Of a stretch of DNA of 64,000 nucleotides, positions 45,197 to 54,752 are shown in pieces. The position numbers and the translations under genes are program-made. Each line of letters opens with the position of its first letter. Position 1 is the stretch's first letter. The notes under the pieces are model-generated. The model worked only from the letters and a program-made list of their open reading frames with translations. It searched no databases and was not told the origin of the DNA. This DNA comes from Jeotgalibacillus proteolyticus (lineage in GTDB: Bacteria; Bacillota; Bacilli; Bacillales; Jeotgalibacillaceae), in the NCBI RefSeq assembly GCF_002926065.1, contig NZ_PREZ01000002.1, forward strand, positions 558,001 to 622,000. The letters are read 5' to 3'.

Positions 45197-45772
45197 TTAT
45201 GGAGTTTCTTCCGTCTGAAGAATCTCAACATCAATATTGTTGTCACTTAACAAGGTGTAAACAACTGGAGCAACTTCATAAAATTTCGGGTTTACGATAT
45301 AGGATAATTCCGTACCGTCATGAAAGAGCAGGTTCACACGCTCAATAGGCGGCGTATCTGTATTTCTTTCTCTTACTGCTTCTTTCACATCACTCCATTC
45401 ATAGGCTTTTGACTGAAGCGAGGTAATAGGGTTGTAAATAATTTTATCTACGTAAAGAGCTGAATAATTCGTCAGCCAGCCAGGTATGATCACAGCAGCT
45501 GCCAAAAAAAATGGAATGGATGCCATAATCGTTTTCCTGTCAGCCCTGCTTGCAAGAAAGAACGCAATAGCAAGGAGCACCGAAAATACACCAAATAGAA
45601 TATTAGCAAGAAAAGGGGTTGATATATAAAGGGAAGAACCAGTATACAATAAAGTTAAATGAACCAGATTTGGGAGGAATAAAGCAGAAAATAAACCTCC
45701 GATAAACGTTATAATAGCTAAGGATAACAGGACAATATTCCCTTCTGTATAGTCCTGAAAATTTTCTTTCAT
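45197..45772 (-). CDS. Membrane protein with C-terminal soluble domain, unknown
   Basis: A 191-residue protein. Three hydrophobic helices (about residues 13-35, 51-72, 82-100) are followed by an 85-residue outer or cytoplasmic domain with a beta-rich look (ERVNLLFHDGTELSYIV). GGAG precedes the ATG. I do not recognise the family, and the neighbours (glucosidase, SelO) give no clear hint. Confidence 0.6.
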   Translation of the reverse strand: MKENFQDYTEGNIVLLSLAIITFIGGLFSALFLPNLVHLTLLYTGSSLYISTPFLANILFGVFSVLLAIAFFLASRADRKTIMASIPFFLAAAVIIPGWLTNYSALYVDKIIYNPITSLQSKAYEWSDVKEAVRERNTDTPPIERVNLLFHDGTELSYIVNPKFYEVAPVVYTLLSDNNIDVEILQTEETP

Positions 45773-45889
45773 AAACTTTTTGCTCCTTTCACTTTGATAT
45801 GTCTAGCAAAATTCCAGCTATGTTTCTACCATTATATAGTATTTTAGTTAAAATTACTTTTAGAATTGTCAGAATTATGATGGTTGAAT

Positions 45890-45922
45890 GCAAAAAAGCC
45901 AAGGTCAATGACCTTGGCTTTC
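45890..45922 (-). terminator. Terminator of selO
   Basis: AAAGCCAAGGTCA/TGACCTTGGCTTT stem, then TTTTTTGC on the minus strand. Confidence 0.88.
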
Positions 45923-45929
45923 AGATTTA

Positions 45930-47405
45930 TCAGGTGCCGCAATACGTACGGTAATCACAGCTTGCCGGTCCTCCCGGCGCTGTGTAGTGTATATTTTCAG
46001 GTGACTCTTCATAAGGAGCTGAAAGCACCTTAAGCAGGCGATTCATTACACTATAATCATCGTGCTCCACTGCAGCCTTTAATGCTTCCTCCACCTTATG
46101 ATTACGGGGAATAACTGTAGGGTTTGATTTTTTCATGAGAGCAAACGAAGCCTCCTTGGATTCCTGCTGACGATCTCGTCTTTGCTCCCATTTTGATTGC
46201 CAGTCAGTAAAATCCTTGCTGTTCATGAAAGGAAGGTCAGCTGCTGTTTCATACGTGAGAGCACGGAAGGTATTGGTGAAATCCGCTTCATGCTTATGCA
46301 TAATGCTCAGCAAATCCTGTATGAGCGCTTCATCTTCAGACTCTGTACCCATTATGCCGAGCTTAGCCCTCATGCCATTAAGCCAGTGCTCCTGAAATAA
46401 CGCGGTATAATTTGTTATCTCCGTTTGAGCCATTTCAACAGCCTTGTCCTGATCTTCATCAAGTAAAGGCAGCAGCGCTTCTGCAAACCTGGCAAGATTC
46501 CATCCGCCTATAGTGGGCTGCTTGCCATACGCATATCTTCCCTGAATATCTATGGAACTGAATACAGTGGCAGGATCATATTCATCCATAAAAGCACAAG
46601 GGCCATAATCAATGGTTTCCCCGCTTACAGCCATATTATCCGTGTTCATGACCCCGTGAATAAAGCCGGTCAGCTGCCATTTGACAATTAGCTCAACCTG
46701 ACTTTGTATCATACTTTGCAAAAACGACAGGTAAGGATTCTCAGCATTTTCCGCCTCCGGAAAATGCCGTTTAATTGCAAAGTCAGCGAGAGCTTTCAGC
46801 TCCTCTGTTTTCCCGAGGGCTGCAGCGTACTGAAAGGTCCCTACTCTTAAATGACTGGAAGCCACACGGGTTAAAACAGCTCCTGGAAGGCCTCTCTCTC
46901 GCAGAACGGTTTCTCCTGTAGTCGCAACTGCCAGGCTTCTGGTAGTAGGGATACCAAGAGCATGCATGGCTTCACTCATGATATATTCCCTCAGCATTGG
47001 ACCAAGTGCTGCCCTGCCGTCCCCTCCGCGTGAGTATGGCGTCCGTCCTGAGCCTTTAAGCTGCAGATCAACCCGATGACCTGACGGGGTCAGCTGCTCT
47101 CCAATCAAAAGCGCCCGTCCATCCCCAAGCATCGTAAGGTTGCCGAATTGATGACCGGCATATGCTTGAGCTAAGGGCAAAGATCCTTCAGGCATCCGGT
47201 TCCCTGCAAGTATTGCTGCCCCGTCTTCACTAGTTAACGATTGAGAATTTAATCCCAGTTCATAAGCCAGTGAATCGTTAAATACAGCGATCTTTGGCGT
47301 ACTAACCGGGGATGGATCAATAGTGGCGAAAAATGCTTTTGGCAGCTGGGAATAACTATTTTCCAGGTTCCAGCCTGCAGCTGCCTCTGTTTTATGGTTT
47401 GCCAT
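45930..47405 (-). CDS. selO: SelO protein adenylyltransferase (YdiU/UPF0061)
   Basis: A 491-residue pseudokinase-fold enzyme that transfers AMP from ATP to proteins, linked with redox stress. The family signatures are clear: [38 protein letters not shown] and the metal-binding region [13 protein letters not shown]. The protein ends in YRTYCGT, with a Cys three residues from the end. No selenocysteine signal is needed or seen. ATG 47405 is the start; no upstream ribosome site better than AGGTGAT is seen. Confidence 0.92.
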   Translation of the reverse strand: MANHKTEAAAGWNLENSYSQLPKAFFATIDPSPVSTPKIAVFNDSLAYELGLNSQSLTSEDGAAILAGNRMPEGSLPLAQAYAGHQFGNLTMLGDGRALLIGEQLTPSGHRVDLQLKGSGRTPYSRGGDGRAALGPMLREYIMSEAMHALGIPTTRSLAVATTGETVLRERGLPGAVLTRVASSHLRVGTFQYAAALGKTEELKALADFAIKRHFPEAENAENPYLSFLQSMIQSQVELIVKWQLTGFIHGVMNTDNMAVSGETIDYGPCAFMDEYDPATVFSSIDIQGRYAYGKQPTIGGWNLARFAEALLPLLDEDQDKAVEMAQTEITNYTALFQEHWLNGMRAKLGIMGTESEDEALIQDLLSIMHKHEADFTNTFRALTYETAADLPFMNSKDFTDWQSKWEQRRDRQQESKEASFALMKKSNPTVIPRNHKVEEALKAAVEHDDYSVMNRLLKVLSAPYEESPENIHYTAPGGPASCDYRTYCGT

Positions 47406-47595
47406 ATTATCACCTTTATTTTTGACGTTTAGTAATTCATATTCTTCTGTTACATGCCACTTGACTGAATTTAGTTTCTGCTCCTTACTTTTTTCTATAC
47501 CCTTTCCGATTAATATAAAGCTCTAAAACCCCCTAATAATTCCAGTTTTTAAGAAGAAATCATACAAAACAACTAATTGTGTACCAGCTTGCCTT

Positions 47596-48597
47596 TCACA
47601 GCATTCTTTTTGCAATTCTTTCAAACGATTTCTTTTTATCCTCAAAATCGTAGGCAATTGTCGTGAGCATTATTTCATTTGTTTGGTATTCCTCACTTAG
47701 TCTGTATAATTGCTGTTCAATATGATCAATGTCCCCTACAATCATTCGCTGGCGATTTTGCAGCACTCTTGCTTTTTCAAAGGAACTGAATTCATAGCTC
47801 ATCGCTTTTTCCGGACTAGGTGTGCCGTTTGATGGCATGCCCTGCTCAAGCATAATCATTGAAAGGTCAAGACTTGAGACGATTCTTTCCGCATCCTCCA
47901 TCGTGTCACCGCAAATAGCAAATACAGCTACATTTGTTTGAGGTTTCTGGTAGTAGGAGGACGGTTTAAAATTAGAAAGGTAATGGTTCATATAAGAGGG
48001 ACCGCCCTCTCCATTTATAAATAAAGCAAATGTATAAGGAAGACCCTTTTGGGCAGCTGTTAAAGCAGATGAGGGGCTTGAGCCCAGTACCCAGACATCC
48101 GGCGCTGTTTGTGTAACCGGTGTAGCCTTAAGCCCGTAATATGGATGCTCTTTTGGGAGATCATCATGAAGATAATTCAAAAGCTCATCAATTTGCTCAG
48201 GGTAGCGGTGCACATCCCTAGGCTTCCCTTCACCCAGTGCGTAGGAAGCTCTTGGCATACCGCCGGGAGCCCTTCCAATTCCAACGTCGATTCTTCCGGG
48301 GGTGAGGCCTTCCAGCACTTTAAAGTTTTCTGCTACTTTATAAGCGCTGTAGTGCGGGAGCATCACGCCGCCGGACCCGACTCTGATTGTATTTGTTTTA
48401 GAAGCCAGATGAGAAATCAGAACTTCAGGAGATGATCCTGCAAGCGTTGTGGCATCGTGGTGCTCTGAAACCCAGAAACGGTGATAGCCCCACTCCTCAG
48501 CTAGTTTTGCAAGCTCCACAGTCTGCCGCAGCCCTTCCTCAGCTGTACTTCCTTCCGCAATAGCTGACTGATCTAATATGCTTAAGGTTAAATCCAT
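47596..48597 (-). CDS. Luciferase-like (LLM) flavin monooxygenase
   Basis: A 333-residue TIM-barrel flavoprotein of the bacterial luciferase family, LLM class, MsnO8 type: LSILDQSAIAEGSTAEE opens it and RFWVSEHHDATTLAGSSPEV carries the conserved EHH. It would oxidise an unknown substrate with reduced flavin and oxygen. AAGGAG precedes the ATG. Single gene; 190 bases separate it from selO with no feature noted. Confidence 0.85.
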   Translation of the reverse strand: MDLTLSILDQSAIAEGSTAEEGLRQTVELAKLAEEWGYHRFWVSEHHDATTLAGSSPEVLISHLASKTNTIRVGSGGVMLPHYSAYKVAENFKVLEGLTPGRIDVGIGRAPGGMPRASYALGEGKPRDVHRYPEQIDELLNYLHDDLPKEHPYYGLKATPVTQTAPDVWVLGSSPSSALTAAQKGLPYTFALFINGEGGPSYMNHYLSNFKPSSYYQKPQTNVAVFAICGDTMEDAERIVSSLDLSMIMLEQGMPSNGTPSPEKAMSYEFSSFEKARVLQNRQRMIVGDIDHIEQQLYRLSEEYQTNEIMLTTIAYDFEDKKKSFERIAKRML

Positions 48598-48689
48598 TTT
48601 CGCTTCACTCCTTATCCTCTTATTATTCTAAAGGAGCTCACAAAAGTCTACCAATCCGCCTGATCGTACAAACAGGCCGCAGCGTGTCA

Positions 48690-48726
48690 TAAAAAAAACA
48701 GCTGAACCTTTAAAAGGTTCAGCTGT
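48690..48726 (-). terminator. Terminator of htpX
   Basis: ACAGCTGAACCTT/AGGTTCAGCTGT stem, T run of eight on the minus strand. Confidence 0.92.
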
Positions 48727-48734
48727 CATCTCAT

Positions 48735-49646
48735 TTATCGTCTTTCCAAGCGTGCAATTCTTTCATCTAAATCAGGGTGCGTCGAGAACAGCTTAGCCAT
48801 TCCACCCTTCCCGTTAATTTTCATCGTTTGTACAGCTGAATCATCTGTTTGATCCTTGACCTGGGCACGGCTCGCATAAGCTTTTAGTGATCGCAGTGCA
48901 TGAGCCATTTTATCATTACCCGCTAAGTCTCCACCGCCTCTGTCTGCATGGAACTCACGGTGACGGGAGTACGCACTTACAACGAGACTTCCAAGAATTG
49001 AAAATAAAATCTGGAAAATAATAATTGCTGCAAACTGTACAATCCACTGCAGCTCTGACCGCACGAGGCGGGATACAAGAATAGCTACGATTCTTGAAAA
49101 GAAAACGACGAATGTATTGACTACACCCTGAAGCAGCGTCATCGTTACCATATCTCCATTTGATACGTGAGCAACCTCGTGCGCGATAACGCCTTCTACT
49201 GCATCATCATCCATATTATTTAATAAGCCTTGTGATACAGCGACTAATGAACGCTTTTTAGATGGACCGGTTGCAAAAGCATTTACTTCTGCAGAAGGAT
49301 ATATTCCAACCTCCGGCATATGGGTTAATCCGGCAGCACGGGACATACGGTGAACTTTTTCAACCACAGCACGCTCCTGGGCAGAAAGCTGACCATCCGG
49401 ATTTAGTACTTTTACCTTCATCATCATTTTCGCAACCCAGCGGGACATCCCTAACGATATAAATGACCCTAAAAAGCCAACGAGTAAACTGAATACGCCA
49501 AGTGATACAAAATCAATCCCCAGACCGGCTCCGCCGGTTTGAAACGTACCAAGATTAGTAAACCTGGTAATTACTGACCATACAATAACAATGGTGGTCA
49601 TTACTAGAATATTTGTTACAAGCAGCAGCATTAATCTTTTTCCCAT
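48735..49646 (-). CDS. htpX: HtpX membrane zinc metalloprotease
   Basis: A 303-residue M48 protease that degrades damaged membrane proteins. Two hydrophobic helices lie in the first 60 residues; HEVAH starts at His156; two more helices follow, and the Glu ligand is in [10 protein letters not shown]. The end has the typical [15 protein letters not shown]. Length is normal for the Gram-positive type. GGAGG precedes the ATG. The 319 bases upstream (49647-49965) hold no gene; only a weak inverted repeat GGAGTGA/TCACTCC around 49845-49885 was noted. Confidence 0.95.
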   Translation of the reverse strand: MGKRLMLLLVTNILVMTTIVIVWSVITRFTNLGTFQTGGAGLGIDFVSLGVFSLLVGFLGSFISLGMSRWVAKMMMKVKVLNPDGQLSAQERAVVEKVHRMSRAAGLTHMPEVGIYPSAEVNAFATGPSKKRSLVAVSQGLLNNMDDDAVEGVIAHEVAHVSNGDMVTMTLLQGVVNTFVVFFSRIVAILVSRLVRSELQWIVQFAAIIIFQILFSILGSLVVSAYSRHREFHADRGGGDLAGNDKMAHALRSLKAYASRAQVKDQTDDSAVQTMKINGKGGMAKLFSTHPDLDERIARLERR

Positions 49647-49965
49647 TTATACGCCTCCAATAGTTAAGTTTCTATTCATAGTTTACCATAATCTTATGCA
49701 TAAGGTAGAGCATAAAGAATGCTTAAATATTTAAAATATGTCTGAATTAAGGCGGTTTATTTTATAAATTTATACAGCCATAATTATTTTCCCCAGGGGC
49801 ATTTACTACAATCATTTTCACTTCTATCAGCATTAACTAGTAAAAGGAGTGACAAAAAATCTAGCAATCTCAAAAAAGTAATCACTCCATAAAAAATTGA
49901 TTCTACAGATATAAACGCTCCGTGCTGCGCCGGGTTAATCTGTGAACTAAAATGGAGGAAGATCG

Positions 49966-50559
49966 TTGAAGTATCGAAGTTTTAATTTTCAAGACTATTA
50001 TGACCAAAGCCCGGAATTGATGATCCTGAAACAAACGGGGGAAAAAATAATGGATAACAAGGGTGACGCCAAAAAAACTGAACTGACATTTTGTCACGCA
50101 ATTAATGATAATAAGGTTTTTGCATCCTGCACAGCTGTGCTTCCTGCAGGCTTTGACGGTATAGTAAATCCTAAAGTCATCTTCAGTCCGGTTATACTTT
50201 CCTGTTGTACAGAGAATTATACACTTTTGGACGCTTCCTTAGAAACGCCGGACGGACACCTTACATGCGATGTAAATGTAAGTAAAGTCCTGGCGAAGGG
50301 CTGTATTAACTTTGTCGTCTCAAATGAAATTTCCAGTACCATCTGCCCTTACCAGCTTAATCGCGCCCACTTTAGCTGCCACGGGACAGCCTGTGTAAAC
50401 CATTTGGTCGGTTTTTCAAGCGATGCATCTATTTGTCCGGACTTCTGCTCCATTAGAGCACAGGTTTTTGTCGATGATGTGATTTTTTCCGACTACAGCG
50501 ATGATATTACCGTTATATTTGGCGTTGTATTTTCTCTTCCGCCGCTTAAAGAAAAATAG
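49966..50559 (+). CDS. Cysteine-rich protein, possible spore-surface or SipL-like protein
   Basis: A 197-residue protein with 11 cysteines, mostly between residues 43 and 165, including ILSCC, FSCHGTACVNHLVG and ICPDFCS. No signal peptide and no membrane helix. The alternation of short beta-like stretches with VSKVLAKGCINFVVS recalls DUF3794/spore-coat-associated proteins, but this is only an impression. TTG 49966 is seven bases after GGAGG. It is convergent with ytpB. Cys-rich soluble proteins of this size in Bacillaceae are often made in the mother cell during sporulation. Confidence 0.6.
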   Translation: MKYRSFNFQDYYDQSPELMILKQTGEKIMDNKGDAKKTELTFCHAINDNKVFASCTAVLPAGFDGIVNPKVIFSPVILSCCTENYTLLDASLETPDGHLTCDVNVSKVLAKGCINFVVSNEISSTICPYQLNRAHFSCHGTACVNHLVGFSSDASICPDFCSIRAQVFVDDVIFSDYSDDITVIFGVVFSLPPLKEK

Positions 50560-50614
50560 ACTCTATAGGTTACAGGAACCAATCTAATGTAAAGAAACCT
50601 GAATTATAGAGTTG

Positions 50615-51712
50615 CTATGAGCGCTTAATAGCTAAACGGCGCGGAATCCATTTTTGGATTGAACGGTACATACGTCCGTTTAAATAGAAGAAGTAACTTA
50701 CACCCCCGCTTGAGCGGATCATTTTTCTGGCAAGCTGTCGGACATGTTTTTGTCTGCTTACTTTTTCATCTGATAAATACACGCCTAAAAGCCCTCTATT
50801 AATTAATTTATGGAATTGTCTGTGCGGAAGCTTGCTTGTATGCCGGTCTGCTTCTTCCACAAAGTGCTGAAGTCGTTTAAACAGCAATTCATGTGTTGGA
50901 TAGTAAAAACAAAAGTTCAAATCTCCTTCTTCAAGATCTTCCTCCTGATCAATCAAATAATCCAGCAGAATATGAAGTCCTTGAATATAAGGAAAATACC
51001 CATTTCGAATCACAGCTGAGAAGGATGGCTTAAAATCTTTTCTGAAGGCATACGACACGAGACAAAAAATACCAAGTGTAGAGCCAGTACAAGCGGAAAA
51101 TTCATACCATTCCATTTCAGGAAAGCGCTCATGATGGTCTTTGAACCATATCTGCAGCCTTTTTTCCCGCTCATCCTCATGTACATGCTTATGTATTTGC
51201 AGGTCACAATAGTATCTGGAAAGCATGAGCAGATCCTGTTTAATCGATGGATACGTATCCAGTCCTTCAAGAACTTCCTGACATGTCAGCACCAGTGCTC
51301 CAAGGTACCCCCCGTCATTTTGCTCAGTTCTGCAGCGGTAATAATTTCTCAGGGGCGCCCCCACAGTCAATGCGTCTTCCATCGCCTCATGAAGACATGA
51401 GAAATCCTTTGGATCAAGGGATGTGCTTCGGTCACAGAGATTATCCAGATAATCGCTGATCGTCTGATAGGCAACAATAAAACGGATAGCTTCCTTTTTG
51501 TCTTCAAGTGCAAGAAGCCCCATAATACCGCCGCCCTCACAGTGAAACGCCTTTTGGTTTACACTTGTAAGCGCCTGAGTTCTAAGCTCTTGATCCGGAA
51601 TTTTACCCGCCTGCTCCCGCCAGACGGCAAGCTCAGTATGGACAACTGGAAAAACTTTACGATATACCTGATTCATCAGAAAAAACGGTTCTGTTGGGAC
51701 CATTCTTTTCAT
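50615..51712 (-). CDS. ytpB: Large terpene synthase YtpB (tetraprenyl-beta-curcumene synthase)
   Basis: A 365-residue DUF2600 protein. In B. subtilis YtpB cyclises tetraprenyl diphosphate to tetraprenyl-beta-curcumene, precursor of the C35 sesquarterpenes (baciterpenols). The metal-binding aspartates are in ISDYLDNLCDR (about residues 85-95) and a second acidic helix HILLDYLIDQEEDLEEGDL follows. The gene lies 9 bases after ytpA, as an operon. The start ATG 51712 with AAGAGGGGAT-like site is acceptable. Confidence 0.9.
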   Translation of the reverse strand: MKRMVPTEPFFLMNQVYRKVFPVVHTELAVWREQAGKIPDQELRTQALTSVNQKAFHCEGGGIMGLLALEDKKEAIRFIVAYQTISDYLDNLCDRSTSLDPKDFSCLHEAMEDALTVGAPLRNYYRCRTEQNDGGYLGALVLTCQEVLEGLDTYPSIKQDLLMLSRYYCDLQIHKHVHEDEREKRLQIWFKDHHERFPEMEWYEFSACTGSTLGIFCLVSYAFRKDFKPSFSAVIRNGYFPYIQGLHILLDYLIDQEEDLEEGDLNFCFYYPTHELLFKRLQHFVEEADRHTSKLPHRQFHKLINRGLLGVYLSDEKVSRQKHVRQLARKMIRSSGGVSYFFYLNGRMYRSIQKWIPRRLAIKRS

Positions 51713-51721
51713 CCCCTCTTC

Positions 51722-52525
51722 TTATACATCATAGCCAATATTGCGCAGCCGATTTCGTGTAAAGGATTCAGTGAAAGCAAAGATTTCATCTCGTTCAGGT
51801 TCATTAAAAAGCTCATGGTAGCATTGAGGCCACTCCTTGTAATGCATCTCAAGCAGATCCAGATCGCGAAACCACTTTTTCCCGACAGCTGTTTCTACCA
51901 GATAGTCCTCTCCTCCCTGCATGAGAAGCACTGGAATTTGAGGGAAGTTTTTATTTTCAAGAGGCACCTGCTTCATCGCCATCAGAATTTCGCGGTACCA
52001 GCGTACCGATACCCTATGTACATAGATAGAGTCTTCCTTATCCAGGTCTATTATTTCTTTATTTCTAGTAGCGTGTTCAATAGGAAAGTCAAAATTAAAC
52101 TTGTGCTCCGGGGCGAATTTATTTAGTCCGCCTGATAGAACATGACTTACTTTTGAAGGTGTAAAACGCAGAGCAAATGTTGGTGAAGATAGGATCAGAC
52201 CTGCTATTTCAAGACGCATCTGCTGAAGCATACGTACAGCAATGAGTCCTCCCATACCATGACCGAGAATAAAAACCGGCAGATCAAACTGATAGCTGGC
52301 TTCCACCCATTTTTGCACTTCTTCTATATATTGTTCAAACGAGTCAATATGTCCTCGTGATGTCCGTTTTGCCATTCCTTGACCAGGAAGGTCTCCCATG
52401 ATGACATGGTAGCCTTTTGATCGCCACATTTCAATGAGCCAGCCGTATCTTGCATGATGCTCAAGCTCTCCATGAATGATGACGATGACGCCCTGAGCTG
52501 TTTGGTCTGTTTCCCATTTCCACAA
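51722..52525 (-). CDS. ytpA: YtpA-like lysophospholipase with nucleophile Ser replaced by Gly
   Basis: A 267-residue alpha/beta hydrolase of the monoglyceride lipase/YtpA family. In B. subtilis YtpA makes the antibiotic lysophospholipid bacilysocin. The fold is complete: IIHGELEHHARYGW (oxyanion region), GDLPGQG, an Asp in QGGEDYLV and the catalytic His in CYHELFNEPER. The nucleophile elbow, which should read GHSMGG, reads GHGMGG: codon GGT at 52256-52258 gives Gly90. The enzyme may be inactive as a lipase. TTG 52525 is seven bases after AGGGGGT. Operon with ytpB. Confidence 0.88.
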   Translation of the reverse strand: MWKWETDQTAQGVIVIIHGELEHHARYGWLIEMWRSKGYHVIMGDLPGQGMAKRTSRGHIDSFEQYIEEVQKWVEASYQFDLPVFILGHGMGGLIAVRMLQQMRLEIAGLILSSPTFALRFTPSKVSHVLSGGLNKFAPEHKFNFDFPIEHATRNKEIIDLDKEDSIYVHRVSVRWYREILMAMKQVPLENKNFPQIPVLLMQGGEDYLVETAVGKKWFRDLDLLEMHYKEWPQCYHELFNEPERDEIFAFTESFTRNRLRNIGYDV

Positions 52526-52692
52526 AATGAATACCCCCTAACATCCGTAGCTACCCTGTACTATATCTTTAATTTTACTGTACAAGCAGGATTTTAACTA
52601 AAATGATCATTAAGTCTCTGACCAACATCCAAAAAAAAAGTATGGTAAAATACACTATATCACATTTTAAATTAGATAAAGGAGCAATAACC

Positions 52693-53223
52693 ATGATACT
52701 GTCTTATAAAAATCATTATCCGATCATAGATACGACAGCTTACATTGCCCATAATGCGACTGTGTCAGGTGATGTGAAAATAGGAGCTCACTCAAGTGTC
52801 TGGTACGGGACCACCATACGCGGGGATGTGTCTCCAACGATTATCGGAGAAAAAGTTAACATACAGGACCATTCTATTCTCCATCAAAGCCCGAACACCC
52901 CCCTTATCCTTGAAGACGAAGTTACAATCGGTCATCAGGTTATCCTACATAGCTGTACAATTAAAAAGAAAGCTCTTATTGGAATGGGATCAATTATATT
53001 AGACGGTGCTGAAATTGGCGAAGGTGCATTTATTGGAGCAGGCAGCCTCGTATCTCAAGGCAAAAAAATCCCTCCCAACACGCTTGCCTTCGGACGTCCG
53101 GCTAAAGTAATCCGCACCCTTACTCAGGAAGACATTGCAGATATGGAACGCATCAGCCGGGAATACGCTGAAAAGGCCGTATTGTATAAAAAGGAAGAAG
53201 AAAATCAGATAAATAAAAAATAG
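52693..53223 (+). CDS. ytoA: Gamma-carbonic-anhydrase-like hexapeptide protein
   Basis: A 176-residue left-handed beta-helix protein (hexapeptide repeats: IAHNATVSGDVKIGAHSSVW onward, then GAFIGAGSLVSQG) with a C-terminal helix. It has the ligand set of gamma-carbonic anhydrases (VNIQDHSILH and IGHQVILHSC). Activity in the Bacillus YtoA is unproven. ATG 52693 with AAAGGAG upstream is preferred over the longer frame from 52603. It is divergent from ytpA. Confidence 0.9.
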   Translation: MILSYKNHYPIIDTTAYIAHNATVSGDVKIGAHSSVWYGTTIRGDVSPTIIGEKVNIQDHSILHQSPNTPLILEDEVTIGHQVILHSCTIKKKALIGMGSIILDGAEIGEGAFIGAGSLVSQGKKIPPNTLAFGRPAKVIRTLTQEDIADMERISREYAEKAVLYKKEEENQINKK

Positions 53224-53244
53224 AACTTATATAGGGGGACACAA

Positions 53245-54732
53245 ATGTTTATAGAGACATTTGGAATTGATGCATTTGTTTTACTTGGGGGACTTCTGCT
53301 TATATGCGGGGTAATTGTAGCAAAGTTCTCTAACCGCCTGGGTCTGCCATCCCTTGTTCTGTTTATCCTTGTCGGAATGATTATTGGAAGCGACGGCCTC
53401 GGCATCGTTTATTTTGATAGTGTAAATACTGCCCAATTAATAGGTATTGTTGCTTTAGTCATTATTTTATTTGAAGGAGGTATGCAGACTAAATGGGCAA
53501 CAGTTCGCTCAGTCGCTATGCCCTCCCTTTCACTCGCAACTCTCGGGGTCCTTTTTACCTCAGGAATTGTCGGGTATACTGCTTACCTGATTTTTGATGT
53601 GACGCTTCTTGAAGGGCTGCTGTTTGGAGCGATCGTAGGCTCTACAGACGCTGCGGCCGTTTTTGCCGTATTAAAAGAAAGAAACATAAAAGCAAAAATG
53701 GGTGCAACATTAGAAGCAGAATCAGGCACGAATGATCCTATGGCAGTGTTTTTGACCTTATCCTTTATCGAATTAATTTCTATTGATAACAGCACCATTT
53801 GGAGCCTGGTTCCTTCATTTTTCTTGCAGATGAGCCTTGGACTTGTTTTAGGACTTGTAATCGGTAAATTTGCCTCATTTGCCCTAAACAGAATAAAGCT
53901 TGAATCGAGTGGATTATACCCTATTTTCTCGTTAGCTTTTGCAATGCTTGCATATAGTGTAACGGCTTTTACAGGAGGAAGCGGATTCCTTGCTGTATAC
54001 GTTGCAGCACTTGTCATTGGAAACAGTGAATTGACTTACCGCTATTCCATCTTTCAATTTAACGAAGGGTTCGCCTGGATGGCCCAGATCCTTATGTTCA
54101 TGATTCTTGGTCTTCTCGTTTTTCCTGCACAATTATTCACTAGTCAGATCATTATAAGCGGTCTGGTATTATCAGTTGTGTTAATTTTTGTAGCACGTCC
54201 TGCTGCTGTTTATTTATCTACGATTGGCATGAAGTATACGAATAAAGAAAAGCTGTTTGTTTCATGGGCGGGGCTTCGCGGAGCTGTCCCAATCGTTCTT
54301 GCGACCTTCCCGATAGTGGCAAATCTGGAAAATGGGCAACTGTTTTTTAACGTAGTTTTCTTCATTGTCCTGACATCAACGCTGCTGCAGGGTTCCACCA
54401 TTTCTTCTGTAGCTAGAATGCTTAATTTAACCGGTCCTAAAAAAGACACTCCTCACCATTCCATTGAGCTCATCTCAATCGGGAAAGCCAATGCGGAGAT
54501 GGTTCAATTCCAAACGAACAAAGACCTTGCACTTGTCGGCAAAAAACTTCACGAGCTAAATCTGCCAAATGAAGTAACTATTAGTGCGATTGTACGAGAT
54601 GAAGAACTCATCACCCCATATGGAGAAACAGAAATAAAAGCCGGTGACTTTCTTTATATTCTCGTTGCCACTAAGCATAAAGAAAAAGTCAGAAAAATTA
54701 TTGAAGCAAAAAAACAGCCTGAGGTCGTCTAA
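53245..54732 (+). CDS. CPA1/NhaP2-type potassium:proton antiporter with TrkA-C domain
   Basis: A 495-residue antiporter. About 12-13 membrane helices cover the first 400 residues, with the ion-binding STDAAAVF and ESGTNDPMAVFL (Asn-Asp pair) typical of the NhaP2/CvrA group. A TrkA-C (RCK-C) domain fills the last 75 residues and would bind a regulatory nucleotide. It probably expels K+ (or Na+) in exchange for protons. GGGGGA precedes the ATG. It follows ytoA by 21 bases, likely in one transcript. Confidence 0.88.
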   Translation: MFIETFGIDAFVLLGGLLLICGVIVAKFSNRLGLPSLVLFILVGMIIGSDGLGIVYFDSVNTAQLIGIVALVIILFEGGMQTKWATVRSVAMPSLSLATLGVLFTSGIVGYTAYLIFDVTLLEGLLFGAIVGSTDAAAVFAVLKERNIKAKMGATLEAESGTNDPMAVFLTLSFIELISIDNSTIWSLVPSFFLQMSLGLVLGLVIGKFASFALNRIKLESSGLYPIFSLAFAMLAYSVTAFTGGSGFLAVYVAALVIGNSELTYRYSIFQFNEGFAWMAQILMFMILGLLVFPAQLFTSQIIISGLVLSVVLIFVARPAAVYLSTIGMKYTNKEKLFVSWAGLRGAVPIVLATFPIVANLENGQLFFNVVFFIVLTSTLLQGSTISSVARMLNLTGPKKDTPHHSIELISIGKANAEMVQFQTNKDLALVGKKLHELNLPNEVTISAIVRDEELITPYGETEIKAGDFLYILVATKHKEKVRKIIEAKKQPEVV

Positions 54733-54752
54733 TACGACCAGGCTGTTTTTAT
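54714..54752. terminator. Bidirectional terminator across two stop codons
   Basis: AACAGCCT-GGTCGT pairs with ACGACC-GGCTGTT; the stem contains the stop codon of the antiporter gene and touches that of topB, with T runs on both sides. Confidence 0.85.

Noticed and set aside
51542-52126. 194-residue plus-strand frame across ytpB/ytpA
   Set aside because: Antisense to two well-supported genes, no ribosome site, composition of a shadow frame.
53583-54017. 144-residue minus-strand frame inside the antiporter gene
   Set aside because: Antisense shadow; the antiporter motifs are on the other strand.
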